From Lentisphaerota bacterium (GTDB taxonomy: Bacteria; Verrucomicrobiota; Lentisphaeria; Victivallales; Victivallaceae): 64,000 bases of DNA. The notes under the pieces are model-generated. The model saw only the letters and a list, made by a program, of their open reading frames with translations. It ran no database searches and was not told where the DNA came from. Numbering within the stretch: position 1 is the stretch's first letter; each line of letters starts with the position of its first letter. The DNA lies in NCBI GenBank assembly GCA_015061615.1, contig SUWE01000003.1:33748-97747 (forward strand). Reading direction: 5' to 3'. Position numbers and translations under genes: made by a program. Positions 10,485-18,519 of this stretch are shown here, in pieces.

Positions 10485-11246
10485 TCACTCCTCCTGTTCG
10501 TCGTTTGCGTTAGAATAGATTTTATCGTAAGAGTCATCCTTTTTCTGCCGGATGGCGTAAAAAAGCAGTGTCGCTTCAAAGAGAATGCAGCTTGGAATCG
10601 CCAGAAGCAGCTGGCTGAAAACATCCGGCGGAGAAAATACCGCCGCAAGAATAAAGATTATCACCATGATATGCGCCCGCTTGGCACGGACAGTTTCAAG
10701 CTGTAAAACCCCTGTCGTAAGCAGACCGAGCAGAATCACCGGAAACTGGAACATCGCCATCGCCGCCAGCACGATCACCAGAATCAGCGAAACGAAATCA
10801 CCGATGCCGATTACCGGTTCAAGCGCATTGCCGGTAAATGACATGGAAAAAGTTATCATCGCCGGAAGAATGAAAAATATCGCTGCTGCCGCTCCGCCGA
10901 GCGCAAGAAAAAACATCAGAAATACCGGAAAGGCAAGTTTCCGCTTTTCCTCACTTGTCAGTGCCGGCGCGATAAATCCCCATATCCAATATAAAATAAA
11001 GGGGATAGACGCGGTAAATGCGAGAATAAGCGCTATCTTCAGCAGTGTGAGGAACGGCTCCATTACAGTGAAATAGTGGAGTTTGAACCCTTCCGGCGCG
11101 GCATGGTCAAGGATAAGCTGCAAAATGTCACCGGCAAAGAACCATGCCGGAATGCAAAAAAGCAGGAAACACCCTGCGGATTTCAATAAAACACTCCGCA
11201 GAGCTTCCAGATGCTCAAGAAAATTGGCGTTTTCTTCTGAACTCAT
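10485..11246 (-). CDS. tatC: Twin-arginine translocase subunit TatC
   Basis: The product is 253 residues with six predicted membrane helices, the usual TatC topology. The N-terminus has FLEHLEALRSVLLKSA, the conserved cytoplasmic motif that recognises the RR signal. The glutamate-containing segment LHYFTVMEPFLTLLKIAL is also characteristic. TatC binds Tat signal peptides and recruits TatA to move folded proteins across the inner membrane. Its start codon overlaps the tatA stop (ATGA). The C-terminal cytoplasmic tail is acidic and Asp/Asn/Glu-rich. Downstream genes encode two proteins bearing RR motifs, an unusually direct pairing of translocase and cargo. Confidence 0.96.
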   Translation of the reverse strand: MSSEENANFLEHLEALRSVLLKSAGCFLLFCIPAWFFAGDILQLILDHAAPEGFKLHYFTVMEPFLTLLKIALILAFTASIPFILYWIWGFIAPALTSEEKRKLAFPVFLMFFLALGGAAAAIFFILPAMITFSMSFTGNALEPVIGIGDFVSLILVIVLAAMAMFQFPVILLGLLTTGVLQLETVRAKRAHIMVIIFILAAVFSPPDVFSQLLLAIPSCILFEATLLFYAIRQKKDDSYDKIYSNANDEQEE

Positions 11247-11440
11247 TTATCTTCCGAAGCGGCTTCTTCGGCGGCTTCTTCTTCGGCGGCTTTTACTTCG
11301 TTGGCGATATCCTCTTTGGCTTTTTTGAATTCGTAGCTCGCCCGTCCGAGTGAGCGGGCAAGTTCCGGAATCTTTTTTGCACCGAACAGGATAAGTATCA
11401 CGATCACCACAACGAGAATTTCAGTTGTACTCAGACCCAT
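11243..11440 (-). CDS. tatA: Twin-arginine translocase subunit TatA/TatE
   Basis: The product is 65 residues. It has a short N-terminal membrane helix (TTEILVVVIVILILF), the conserved GAKKIPELARSLG hinge and amphipathic helix, and an acidic Glu/Ala-rich tail. TatA oligomers form the protein-conducting element with TatC. No separate tatB is seen, so this may be a minimal TatAC system. It is the first gene of the operon. AAGGAAG precedes the ATG on the minus strand. Confidence 0.95.
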   Translation of the reverse strand: MGLSTTEILVVVIVILILFGAKKIPELARSLGRASYEFKKAKEDIANEVKAAEEEAAEEAASEDK

Positions 11441-11537
11441 AATATCTTCCTTACGCGTTATATGCTGTCACACATTACCATACATCAACATAACGCATTT
11501 TGCAAGCGGTTTATGCTGTTTTTTAAGATAATATCAA

Positions 11538-11572
11538 CAAAAAACCCCTGCATCCGGTTAAGATGCGGGGGC
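11538..11572 (-). terminator. Rho-independent terminator of the small basic protein gene
   Basis: On the minus strand a ten-base stem (11562-11571 with 11545-11554, one C-A mismatch) encloses a seven-base loop and is followed by six T residues. Confidence 0.85.
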
Positions 11573-11597
11573 TTATTCTGATGCCGAAACGTAAGAA

Positions 11598-11753
11598 TTA
11601 CATTTCAACCGGTTTGGTCTTGGGCAGACCGTAAACCTTATCTTCCGCGATACGGCCATCGGCACGCAGAACGTTCAGGCGTTCAAAACGTTTCATGACA
11701 TTGCGGATTTTGCGGATTTTTCCGCCGACGCGCAGACTCGGATGCTGAGACAT
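11598..11753 (-). CDS. Small basic protein of the Verrucomicrobia/Chlamydiae type
   Basis: The product is only 51 residues and strongly basic. It begins MSQHPSLRVGGKIRKIRNVM, continues with KRFERL and an ADGR element, and ends GLPKTKPVEM. This pattern matches the small basic protein family I know from Verrucomicrobia and Chlamydiae (TIGR04137, recalled from memory). The function is not established; the charge and size suggest binding to RNA or the ribosome. It has its own complete transcription unit: promoter at 11808-11835, AGGTGA before the start, and a terminator at 11538-11572. It is a useful phylogenetic marker for the PVC superphylum. Confidence 0.9.
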   Translation of the reverse strand: MSQHPSLRVGGKIRKIRNVMKRFERLNVLRADGRIAEDKVYGLPKTKPVEM

Positions 11754-11807
11754 GTTATCACCTCATAAGTTTATGTTAAAATTACAATTTCACTTCACAG
11801 GATACTT

Positions 11808-11835
11808 AATATAGCACAAAAGCGCTTTTTGTCAA
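11808..11835 (-). promoter_or_regulatory. Promoter of the small basic protein gene
   Basis: On the minus strand TTGACA (11830-11835) and TATATT (11808-11813) are 16 bases apart, about 55 bases before the start codon. This is among the best consensus promoters in the window, fitting a highly expressed gene. Confidence 0.75.
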
Positions 11836-11862
11836 GTTTTTTGCCGCTGAAAAGTCACTTTT

Positions 11863-13098
11863 TTATGCGGATTTACGCCGCAAGTGGCGGAAAACCGGAA
11901 CCTTCAATGCAAAATCTATCGACTTCACCGAAACCGGCAGCATGAGCAAAAAGAACAATCCGCCGATATAAAACACTCCCGATATGCCGCAATGCACCAT
12001 TGCCACACCGCTTGCCGCCGCCGCGAGCATCGTTCCGATTCCCTGCGTCGATGAGGCAAAGCCGAAGACACTGCCGCGTTTGCGCGCCGGAGTGATCTGG
12101 GCAAGCGTTTTCTGCAATACCGGCTGCAATCCGCCCGCCGCCATGTAGAGTATGACGCGGGAAACGGCAAATACAACAAGGTTTTTGGCAAATCCCTGTC
12201 CGGCAAGGGCTATTGCGGAAATTATCATCACCGGATAAAGAATTTTCTGCGGCGGCAGGCGGTCAACGAGCCAGCCGGTGTAAATTCCTGAAAGGATCGC
12301 CGCCGCACAGACCACTGCACTGGTGATGCCTGTCCAGAATGCGGCACTTTCTTTACTGGTGAGTTCTTCGACCTTCAGCGCAATGTACGGCGCTTCAAAA
12401 CTGCGGACAAAACCCATCAGCAAAAAGAGTACCAGCATCACCCACACCTGACGTGTCAGATTGGGAATGAACCTTTCCAGTCCGCTTTGTCTGATATGGC
12501 TTTTGACATGCACCGCCTGAACAGCTCCGTCGCGGGTGAACAAAATGGATATGCCGCCGGCAATATACATCAAACCGCACACCCAGAAGGCGACCGTGTA
12601 ATCAAAGTAATGGATAAGCAATCCGCCGATAACAAATCCGAGCATCGAACCGCCCCAGATGGCAGTGGTCAATACTCCGAGAGCGAATCCCTGATTTTCA
12701 TTAGGGGTGTTCCGCACGATCATCGTCTGCGATGCCGCAGTCGTCCCTGCGCACGCGGCAGTTATGAACCGGAGCAGTACGAGGAACCACACCGTTTTTG
12801 AGTACGCCATCAGCGGGAATATCAAGCCGGTGACAAACGTTCCGCGCAACAGCATCGGTTTGACACCGAAACGGTCGGCAAGTGTTCCCCAGACCGGATT
12901 GAAGATCGCGTAGGCAAAGGTTCCGAAAAAGTTGAAGGCGGTGACCGCCGCCGCCAGTTCCAAGGTGTCAGTCACACCGAGTTCATTTTTGATGAAGAGT
13001 GAAACAAAGGGAATGAGTGCCTGAAATCCCGCAAAAATCACTAATTGTGAAAACCAGAGCATTGCCAGATTCAGTTTCCACGAAACTTTCGGCGGCAT
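11863..13098 (-). CDS. Major facilitator superfamily transporter
   Basis: The product is 411 residues with about twelve hydrophobic segments. The loop between helices 2 and 3 has the MFS signature as NPVWGTLADRFGVKP, and a second related loop occurs mid-protein (GWLVDRLPPQ). It belongs with the drug/metabolite efflux-type 12-helix permeases, but the substrate cannot be read from sequence. AGAGG precedes the ATG. It starts 37 bases downstream of pgsA and is probably co-transcribed with it. No clear GC-rich terminator follows; the next gene has its own promoter. Confidence 0.9.
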   Translation of the reverse strand: MPPKVSWKLNLAMLWFSQLVIFAGFQALIPFVSLFIKNELGVTDTLELAAAVTAFNFFGTFAYAIFNPVWGTLADRFGVKPMLLRGTFVTGLIFPLMAYSKTVWFLVLLRFITAACAGTTAASQTMIVRNTPNENQGFALGVLTTAIWGGSMLGFVIGGLLIHYFDYTVAFWVCGLMYIAGGISILFTRDGAVQAVHVKSHIRQSGLERFIPNLTRQVWVMLVLFLLMGFVRSFEAPYIALKVEELTSKESAAFWTGITSAVVCAAAILSGIYTGWLVDRLPPQKILYPVMIISAIALAGQGFAKNLVVFAVSRVILYMAAGGLQPVLQKTLAQITPARKRGSVFGFASSTQGIGTMLAAAASGVAMVHCGISGVFYIGGLFFLLMLPVSVKSIDFALKVPVFRHLRRKSA

Positions 13099-13135
13099 AA
13101 AAACCTCTTTTCTCAGAAAAAATCAGTAAATGATA

Positions 13136-13768
13136 TTATTTTTCTTCTTCACTGCCCATAAAGAGCTTGCGGTAACGGATGAAGTAACCCAGACCGGAAA
13201 AGATCGTGACCAGTACGATTCCGGTCATGAACGCCAGCCAAATATACCAGATACGGATTCCTGCCCATGATGCGGAGTGCAGGTAATCCCTGCCGCCGTC
13301 GATCGCCCATGCGATACCGGCAAGTCCGAGCATCGTCATCTGAAGCGCGGTTTTGAGTTTTCCCCAGCGGTCGGCAGAGATCACCACCTGTTTTTTCGCC
13401 GCAAGGGTGCGCAGACCGGTGACCATAAATTCACGGAAAAGCACCGCAATGGCGATCCATGCGGGGATTATTCCGAATTCCACCGCCATCAGCATCGTTC
13501 CGGTGACGAAAATCTTATCGGCAAGCGGGTCCATAAGTGCGCCGAAGTCGCTGACCCAATGATATTTACGCGCAAGATAACCGTCGAGCAGATCAGTGAG
13601 TCCGGCAAGCAGTGCCAGAATGACCGCCGCAAGACGCAAGCCGAAGACCCAGGTTTTGTCACTTATAACATCAAGGTGCGCCACAGAGGCGATCGCCACG
13701 AAGATAAGTACCGCAAAAATTCTGCTCACAGTGAGTGTATTCGGCAGATTTTTTCCCATTAATGACAT
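13136..13768 (-). CDS. pgsA: CDP-diacylglycerol--glycerol-3-phosphate 3-phosphatidyltransferase
   Basis: The product is 210 residues with several membrane helices. It contains the CDP-alcohol phosphatidyltransferase motif D-x2-DG-x2-AR-x8-G-x3-D-x3-D, here from DLLDGYLARKYHW to ALMDPLAD, with its metal- and substrate-binding aspartates. The N-terminus LPNTLTVSRI is typical of PgsA. It makes phosphatidylglycerophosphate, the precursor of phosphatidylglycerol and cardiolipin, in the inner membrane. An AGGA lies about ten bases before ATG 13768; a second ATG four codons in is possible. The MFS transporter gene follows in the same direction. Confidence 0.95.
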   Translation of the reverse strand: MSLMGKNLPNTLTVSRIFAVLIFVAIASVAHLDVISDKTWVFGLRLAAVILALLAGLTDLLDGYLARKYHWVSDFGALMDPLADKIFVTGTMLMAVEFGIIPAWIAIAVLFREFMVTGLRTLAAKKQVVISADRWGKLKTALQMTMLGLAGIAWAIDGGRDYLHSASWAGIRIWYIWLAFMTGIVLVTIFSGLGYFIRYRKLFMGSEEEK

Positions 13769-13816
13769 AGTTTACTATTCCTGAACAAATTGTTGAACAA
13801 ACTTTTATAACACAAA

Positions 13817-13850
13817 CGTCCGTTCCTGCACTGTCTGCCGGAAACGGACG
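13817..13850 (-). terminator. Possible terminator or hairpin after the small ribosomal-type gene
   Basis: CGTCCGTTCC (13817-13826) pairs with 13840-13850, one base bulged. On the minus strand it is followed by TTTGTGTT, so the T-tract is weak. It would end the transcript of the 29-residue gene before pgsA. Confidence 0.45.
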
Positions 13851-13962
13851 CCGCAAAAGTATGACCGCCGCTCTTTGAGAAGCGGCCTCTCCGCCGCGCC
13901 GGAGTTTACCGGGCGGAGCAGGCGGCAGCAGAACAAATCCGCCGCCGCGTATCGGAGAAAAC

Positions 13963-14052
13963 TTACTTGTTTTTATGCCGGAGCAATTTCAGCTGTTTTT
14001 TGCGTTTGTGTTTGGCGATTTTTTTACGCCGTTTCTTTTTCAAGTTACCCAT
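13963..14052 (-). CDS. 29-residue ribosomal-type basic peptide (bS22/AURKAIP1-COX24-like)
   Basis: The peptide MGNLKKKRRKKIAKHKRKK followed by QLKLLRHKNK is almost wholly basic. It resembles the short domain shared by mitochondrial mS38 (AURKAIP1/COX24) and tiny bacterial ribosome-associated proteins. GAGG lies seven bases before the ATG on the minus strand, and a plausible promoter sits at 14100-14129. The likely place of action is the small ribosomal subunit; this is inferred from resemblance. The extreme composition makes chance ORFs hard to exclude on sequence alone, but the good start signals support a real gene. Confidence 0.75.
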   Translation of the reverse strand: MGNLKKKRRKKIAKHKRKKQLKLLRHKNK

Positions 14053-14099
14053 TGTCAAACCTCTTATAGTATGATTTTGCTGTATAGCATTGTATTAAA

Positions 14100-14129
14100 A
14101 TATCACAGCTTTGCGAAAATTCAAGTCAA
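14100..14129 (-). promoter_or_regulatory. Probable promoter of the 29-residue basic peptide gene
   Basis: On the minus strand TTGACT (14124-14129) and TGATAT (14100-14105) are 18 bases apart, about 47 bases before the start codon. Confidence 0.45.
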
Positions 14130-14177
14130 AAACTGTTTTTTTCAGGAAAAAACCGCGTTTCCGCCGCTGATTACCTT

Positions 14178-15545
14178 CTATAACTGCCGGATGAAGCGGC
14201 AGATTTTGTGCAGATCATTTGTTTCAAGCACTTCGATTTTTCCGGAAAAACGGGGCGCAAACGCCGCCGGATCCTCCTCTTTTGCCAGCACGATCAGCGC
14301 ATTATCCGGCAGTGCGCGCAGTTTGCCGGGGGGGATATCCGGAATCACTTGGAACTTTCCGGCGGATGCGTAAATCATCGCAAACGGGTCTGCTTCAAAG
14401 GAAACGAACACTGCGGCAGGGGCGTATCTTTCCACCGCTTTTGCCGTCACATGGGGAGTGAATACTCTTCTGGCAAAACGCGGAGCGAAAAAGTCATCCT
14501 GTCCGGCAAGACTCACCGCCGGAGAAAGCAGTGTGCGCGGCAGTTCCGGCAGCATCAGCGCTCCCCATACCACCGTCGCCGCAGCGATGAACTTCAGCAC
14601 TGCGCTTCCGGCGCGGCGCAGATATGTCCCTGCGAGCAGTGCGATCACCGGGAACAGCACAAAATATACTCTGGGGAAGGGAGCCACCGGCAGAAATGCT
14701 CCCGCCGCCGGGATCAGCCAGATAAAACTCCGCGGAAGATTCCTTATTTTTGGACGGTGAAAGAATACTCCGCCGCACAGAGGAATCAGGAACGTTGCCA
14801 ATATCCCTGTTCCGACGGCGATCAATGCGTACCCGGCATGGTGCCACCCCTCTTTCAAATCAAATGCCGCAAGCAGTTTGTCCCATATCGGCAGATAAAA
14901 GAGCAGAAATCCGGCAAACGGCGCAATGGCAAGCAGATAAAGTTTCCTGTTTTTCCAGTACCGTTTTCCGCAATACGGTGCGATATATAATCCGGCAGCG
15001 GCGATCCCCGCCAGCGCCGAAGGCATCACTCCGACTGCAAGCGTGGAAAAAATGAACCATAACAAAAGCATCCGGATTCTGCCGCCCAGTGCGTATTTTT
15101 TCGCTGAAACAAGCGCGATCACCGTAAAGAGTGCCGCAAGCATATATCCTCTCAGCGCAGTGGCATAGAGCATGAACGGCGGAGAAAGCACCAGCGCCGC
15201 AAGCGCAATGGCAAGTTGTGTCGTGCCGATCTCTTTTTTGAAACTTTTCCACAGTATATAAACAGTCAGCAATCCGCAGATAAGCGGAAAAATCCTTGCC
15301 GCTTCCGGCGATACCCCCCATTTCAGCAGAGAGGAAAGCATGATCGTGTGGACGATCTGATTATTCGGTATCGTATAGCTGCTGCAGATATCCGCCACGC
15401 TTGGCAGAAAGGCAAATTGCAGTGTAAGTACCTCATCGAACCAGAGTTCCCGCGTGAGGTAAAAGGGAAGGAATATGACAAAGATCAATAATACCGATAC
15501 AAAAAAAGCCGACCGGAACAACTCCAATCGGCTTTTCTTTTCCAT
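14178..15545 (-). CDS. GT-C type membrane glycosyltransferase (GT39/ArnT-like)
   Basis: The product is 455 residues with about nine to eleven membrane helices. Right after the first helix comes RELWFDEVLT, the W-x-D-E type loop motif of polyprenol-phosphate-dependent GT-C enzymes, with the catalytic aspartate. These transfer a sugar from a lipid carrier to an acceptor on the outer face of the inner membrane; acceptor and sugar are unknown. I start at 15545 because longer reading frames run into the ferredoxin gene, and because MEKKSRLELFRSAFF leads straight into the first helix. The ferredoxin terminator lies inside its first codons. No strong ribosome binding site is visible. Confidence 0.8.
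   Translation of the reverse strand: MEKKSRLELFRSAFFVSVLLIFVIFLPFYLTRELWFDEVLTLQFAFLPSVADICSSYTIPNNQIVHTIMLSSLLKWGVSPEAARIFPLICGLLTVYILWKSFKKEIGTTQLAIALAALVLSPPFMLYATALRGYMLAALFTVIALVSAKKYALGGRIRMLLLWFIFSTLAVGVMPSALAGIAAAGLYIAPYCGKRYWKNRKLYLLAIAPFAGFLLFYLPIWDKLLAAFDLKEGWHHAGYALIAVGTGILATFLIPLCGGVFFHRPKIRNLPRSFIWLIPAAGAFLPVAPFPRVYFVLFPVIALLAGTYLRRAGSAVLKFIAAATVVWGALMLPELPRTLLSPAVSLAGQDDFFAPRFARRVFTPHVTAKAVERYAPAAVFVSFEADPFAMIYASAGKFQVIPDIPPGKLRALPDNALIVLAKEEDPAAFAPRFSGKIEVLETNDLHKICRFIRQL
15501..15532 (-). terminator. Ferredoxin terminator embedded in the start of the membrane glycosyltransferase gene
   Basis: On the minus strand GCCGA and TCGGC flank an inner GGA/TCC pairing (15508-15532), followed by seven T residues (15501-15507). 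It lies about 25-55 bases after the ferredoxin stop and within codons 5-15 of the glycosyltransferase frame. Confidence 0.75.
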
Positions 15546-15556
15546 AACACTCTGAA

Positions 15557-15727
15557 TCAGAGGGAGATGGCTTCGGTCGGGCAGCTGCCGACGCAAGCGC
15601 CGCATTCGATGCATTCGCCTTCAGCGACAACGGCTTTGTCAGCTTCAATTTTGATAGCATTGACGGGGCAGCTGTCGACGCAGGCGCCGCAACCGACACA
15701 AGTTTCCTGATTAACATTAGCAGCCAT
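15557..15727 (-). CDS. 2[4Fe-4S] ferredoxin
   Basis: The product is 56 residues with two CxxCxxCxxxCP clusters (CVGCGACVDSCP and CIECGACVGSCP), the classic clostridial-type bacterial ferredoxin. It is a soluble low-potential electron carrier, common in anaerobes. The start at 15727 is chosen because AAGGAGAT precedes it at ideal spacing; the longer frame adds an unrelated N-terminus. It has its own promoter (15790-15817) and terminator (15501-15532). The protein is acidic, as expected. Confidence 0.96.
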   Translation of the reverse strand: MAANVNQETCVGCGACVDSCPVNAIKIEADKAVVAEGECIECGACVGSCPTEAISL

Positions 15728-15789
15728 TTTCTTATCTCCTTGTTTTGAAAAATATGACTTGAACGGGCATTTCACCCTTTCCGCTTGTT

Positions 15790-15817
15790 AATATAACACA
15801 CTTCCTGAAAATATCAA
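15790..15817 (-). promoter_or_regulatory. Ferredoxin promoter
   Basis: On the minus strand TTGATA (15812-15817) and TATATT (15790-15795) are 16 bases apart, about 60 bases before the start codon. Confidence 0.65.
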
Positions 15818-15878
15818 GCGTAAATGAATTTTTTTTGCAATTACCTCTTGCGGCGTGACAGGCGTGAGCGTCCCCTGC

Positions 15879-15913
15879 AAAAAAAACTCCCGCAGAAGTT
15901 ATCCTGCGGGAGT
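15879..15913 (-). terminator. Terminator of the glutamate dehydrogenase gene
   Basis: A perfect ten-base stem (15904-15913 with 15886-15895) encloses an eight-base loop and is followed on the minus strand by eight T residues. Confidence 0.92.
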
Positions 15914-15928
15914 TGGCAGCTTGCGTTA

Positions 15929-18247
15929 TTACGCCAGAGCTTTGACGATATCCGCCACAGCTGGGTCAGCCGGAGTGTAGATGATTCTGCTCGCCGCCTC
16001 GGCAGCGCCGATGGCACGGCGGTAGAGGTCGGGCAGACGGCTCACTCTGCCGGCGAACTTCGTGCGGAAGATCGGGAGCAGGTGGTCGAGGATCAGCTCA
16101 TCTTTCAGCAGTTCCGGTTTTGCGGTAAAGAGGTCGAAGAGCGCCGCTTTGAGTTCGTTGACCTTGTTGCCAAGCTCGTTGCTCAGGTCGGTCAGGGGAA
16201 CAGTTTTGCGGGCGTTGAACTCGGTAAAGAGCCATTCGGCTTCTTTGTTTGCGCATGCGGCAAGGCGGTTCATCAGGTCGGCGACCAGTTCTTCTTTGTT
16301 GGCGATGAACTCATCTTTTTCCAGCAGGATACCGCTCATGATCTCGTAACTTGAGGTGATGACACCGCATTTGTTGGATGAGGAGTCAAGCACGTTGACG
16401 ATTCCGGCAGCCTGAAGTTTCAGGCGGGCAGACGGAGTGGTGAAGGAGTTCGCACCTTCGACGATCGCCTTGATGATCGGCTGACCGTTGGGGACGAAGT
16501 TTGTCCAGTTGCCGTCGTGGATGGTCTGCGGACGGCCGCCGCCGGGGATGAAGACGGTGGCTTCGCGGAAGATGTTGTTGCTGAACAGCTGCATAAATTC
16601 GTTGCGGCTGATGAATTTATCTTCGACTTTGCCGTTGATGACCGTCGCCATGCGGTGCAGACCGTCGGCATTGGCGGCGCTGAAGATCATGAACGCACCT
16701 TCGCCGTGCAGTTTGGCGGGGTTGAATCCGTCGAGCGCGGCGGTGTGGATGAGTGAGGAAAGCTCCTCACGGTCGATACCCGCCGGGTCGTAGATCGCCG
16801 CCGGACCGTCAGTGACCGCTTTGATGCAGAGTTTGGGCAGAACGTAGGAGCCGTCCGCCTTCTTCGCATTGAGCAGCTTCATCATATTTCCGGCAACGTC
16901 ACCGAAAGGTCCGCCGGAAAGGATGGCGGAAAATTCGTCAGTTTCCGCATTGATATTCAGGTGTTTCAGAGTACGGATAAGGTACTGGTAGACACCGAAG
17001 CTGGTAACACCGTAGTGTTTGTGATTGATACCGGTATCCTCTTTACCGGAGATGATTCCGGATTTGAGAACGTAGTTCGCCTCTTCGCCGCGGTTGCCCA
17101 TGTGGCAGATCATCTCGTCGAACATGTTTTCGTCCGGACCGATTTCGATGATGTCGTTGCTGTCTTCAAGCAGCAGGGCGAGGAATGCTTCAAAAATCGC
17201 GCGCTGTGCCGCCCAGAGGGTGGTTTTGAAGTCGGCGCCGTCAAGATTTTCAAGGATGGTGACCATTTTGGAGCCGCCTTCGTAGATATCCTTGTTCTTC
17301 TTGTGCTGGGTGTTTGCAAGCACGAAACCTTCGCGGAAGATCTCGCAATGTGCCTGATTGAAGAAATCATATTTATCCAGAGCGCTGCTGCCCGGTTTGG
17401 GAACAACGGTACGCCATCCGCCGCGGGCGATGGGGGCGAAACGGATCTGGAAACCGCTGATTTTGTTGCGGTAGAAGAAGAAGACTCCGAAGGGGCGTTC
17501 CGGCGGGAATGCCTGGATATACTTCTCATCGACTCCGCCGAAGAAGCTCATGAATGCCGGATCAAGTTTGAATGCCAGAGCGGTCTTGTTTTCCAGGGTG
17601 TAGTTGCTGCGGATGATACAGCGGAAAAATTCGGCGGCGGAGTTGAGGACGGTTTTGACCTTGATATCCTTATCCGCGATACCGCTGGCGATTTTGGCGA
17701 TCTCGGCTTTGACACACTCAACGTCGCGGCATCCGGCAAGGAATTTATCCATCAGCTTGCGCAGGATTTCCGGATAAAGTCCCATAAAGCGGCGGATTTC
17801 GCAGATGGTATAGGCGTTGCGGTCGATGTATGAAAGCTGGCTGTGGATGAATTCCGCAGCGGCATTCAGCACGTTGGCTTCAGCGGTGGAAAATCCGCCG
17901 TAGGTGACGAAGAAGTCGTCGCCGCCGGAAATCAGCAGTTCAGCGATCTCACGGGCAGGGTCGGCGGGGATGGAGCCGTTTTCGACTTCAATGGTCAGCG
18001 CCGTTACTGCCTTGTTGGTGAAATCATCAGCTTTGGCATCGGTATTGAAGAGTGTGGTTTCAGAGGATTTGATTTTACCGCCGTTACCTGTCAGAGCAAG
18101 AATTTTCTCGATCATAGCATCAGCCATGAATGCGCTGGGGGCGGCGATCTGCCAGGTGGCAATGCCATTGGCACTCACCGCGTTGACGACCGGGTAATCG
18201 ACTTTTGCCGCGAGTTTGGCGGCTTCAACGGGGAAGTTTGTGTTCAT
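15929..18247 (-). CDS. NAD-dependent glutamate dehydrogenase, large (Gdh2-like) type
   Basis: The product is 772 residues. It has features of the large NAD-GDH class: ARGGWRTV, the GGSKM segment, IGPDENM, and GxNHKHYGVTSFGVYQYL followed by SGGPFGDVAGNM, with a nucleotide-binding region around IVEGANSF and KCGVITSSYEI. It would deaminate glutamate to 2-oxoglutarate with NAD. The length is well below the ~1000-residue and ~1600-residue large classes, so most of the regulatory N-terminus is missing. The ATG at 18247 is preferred over the TTG one codon upstream. A good promoter and a strong terminator make it monocistronic. Confidence 0.88.
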   Translation of the reverse strand: MNTNFPVEAAKLAAKVDYPVVNAVSANGIATWQIAAPSAFMADAMIEKILALTGNGGKIKSSETTLFNTDAKADDFTNKAVTALTIEVENGSIPADPAREIAELLISGGDDFFVTYGGFSTAEANVLNAAAEFIHSQLSYIDRNAYTICEIRRFMGLYPEILRKLMDKFLAGCRDVECVKAEIAKIASGIADKDIKVKTVLNSAAEFFRCIIRSNYTLENKTALAFKLDPAFMSFFGGVDEKYIQAFPPERPFGVFFFYRNKISGFQIRFAPIARGGWRTVVPKPGSSALDKYDFFNQAHCEIFREGFVLANTQHKKNKDIYEGGSKMVTILENLDGADFKTTLWAAQRAIFEAFLALLLEDSNDIIEIGPDENMFDEMICHMGNRGEEANYVLKSGIISGKEDTGINHKHYGVTSFGVYQYLIRTLKHLNINAETDEFSAILSGGPFGDVAGNMMKLLNAKKADGSYVLPKLCIKAVTDGPAAIYDPAGIDREELSSLIHTAALDGFNPAKLHGEGAFMIFSAANADGLHRMATVINGKVEDKFISRNEFMQLFSNNIFREATVFIPGGGRPQTIHDGNWTNFVPNGQPIIKAIVEGANSFTTPSARLKLQAAGIVNVLDSSSNKCGVITSSYEIMSGILLEKDEFIANKEELVADLMNRLAACANKEAEWLFTEFNARKTVPLTDLSNELGNKVNELKAALFDLFTAKPELLKDELILDHLLPIFRTKFAGRVSRLPDLYRRAIGAAEAASRIIYTPADPAVADIVKALA

Positions 18248-18310
18248 CAATGTACACTTTCTGTTTCTGTTTAGGTTGTTGTTTACATTTACTAATACAC
18301 CCGAATTTAC

Positions 18311-18339
18311 AATATATCACCGGAAAATATTTTTTGCAA
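18311..18339 (-). promoter_or_regulatory. Glutamate dehydrogenase promoter
   Basis: On the minus strand TTGCAA (18334-18339) and TATATT (18311-18316) are 17 bases apart, about 65 bases before the start codon. The AT-rich stretch between here and 18470 shows no gene. Confidence 0.65.
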
Positions 18340-18470
18340 GCATCAACACTCCCGTAAAGAAATTTTTTTTGTAATTTTTTGCTAAATATTGATATTTAAC
18401 CCACTGGGTCAGGTGAAAATAATAAAAAAATATCTATTTTATTTTCTTAATAACGCTTGATCTCCCGGCA

Positions 18471-18503
18471 GAAAAAAAGGGTATCTGCACGGAGCAGATA
18501 CCC
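18471..18503 (-). terminator. Terminator after the truncated gene
   Basis: A perfect ten-base stem (18494-18503 with 18479-18488) has a five-base loop, followed on the minus strand by seven T residues. Confidence 0.9.
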
Positions 18504-18519
18504 TCTTGACAGCACAAAA

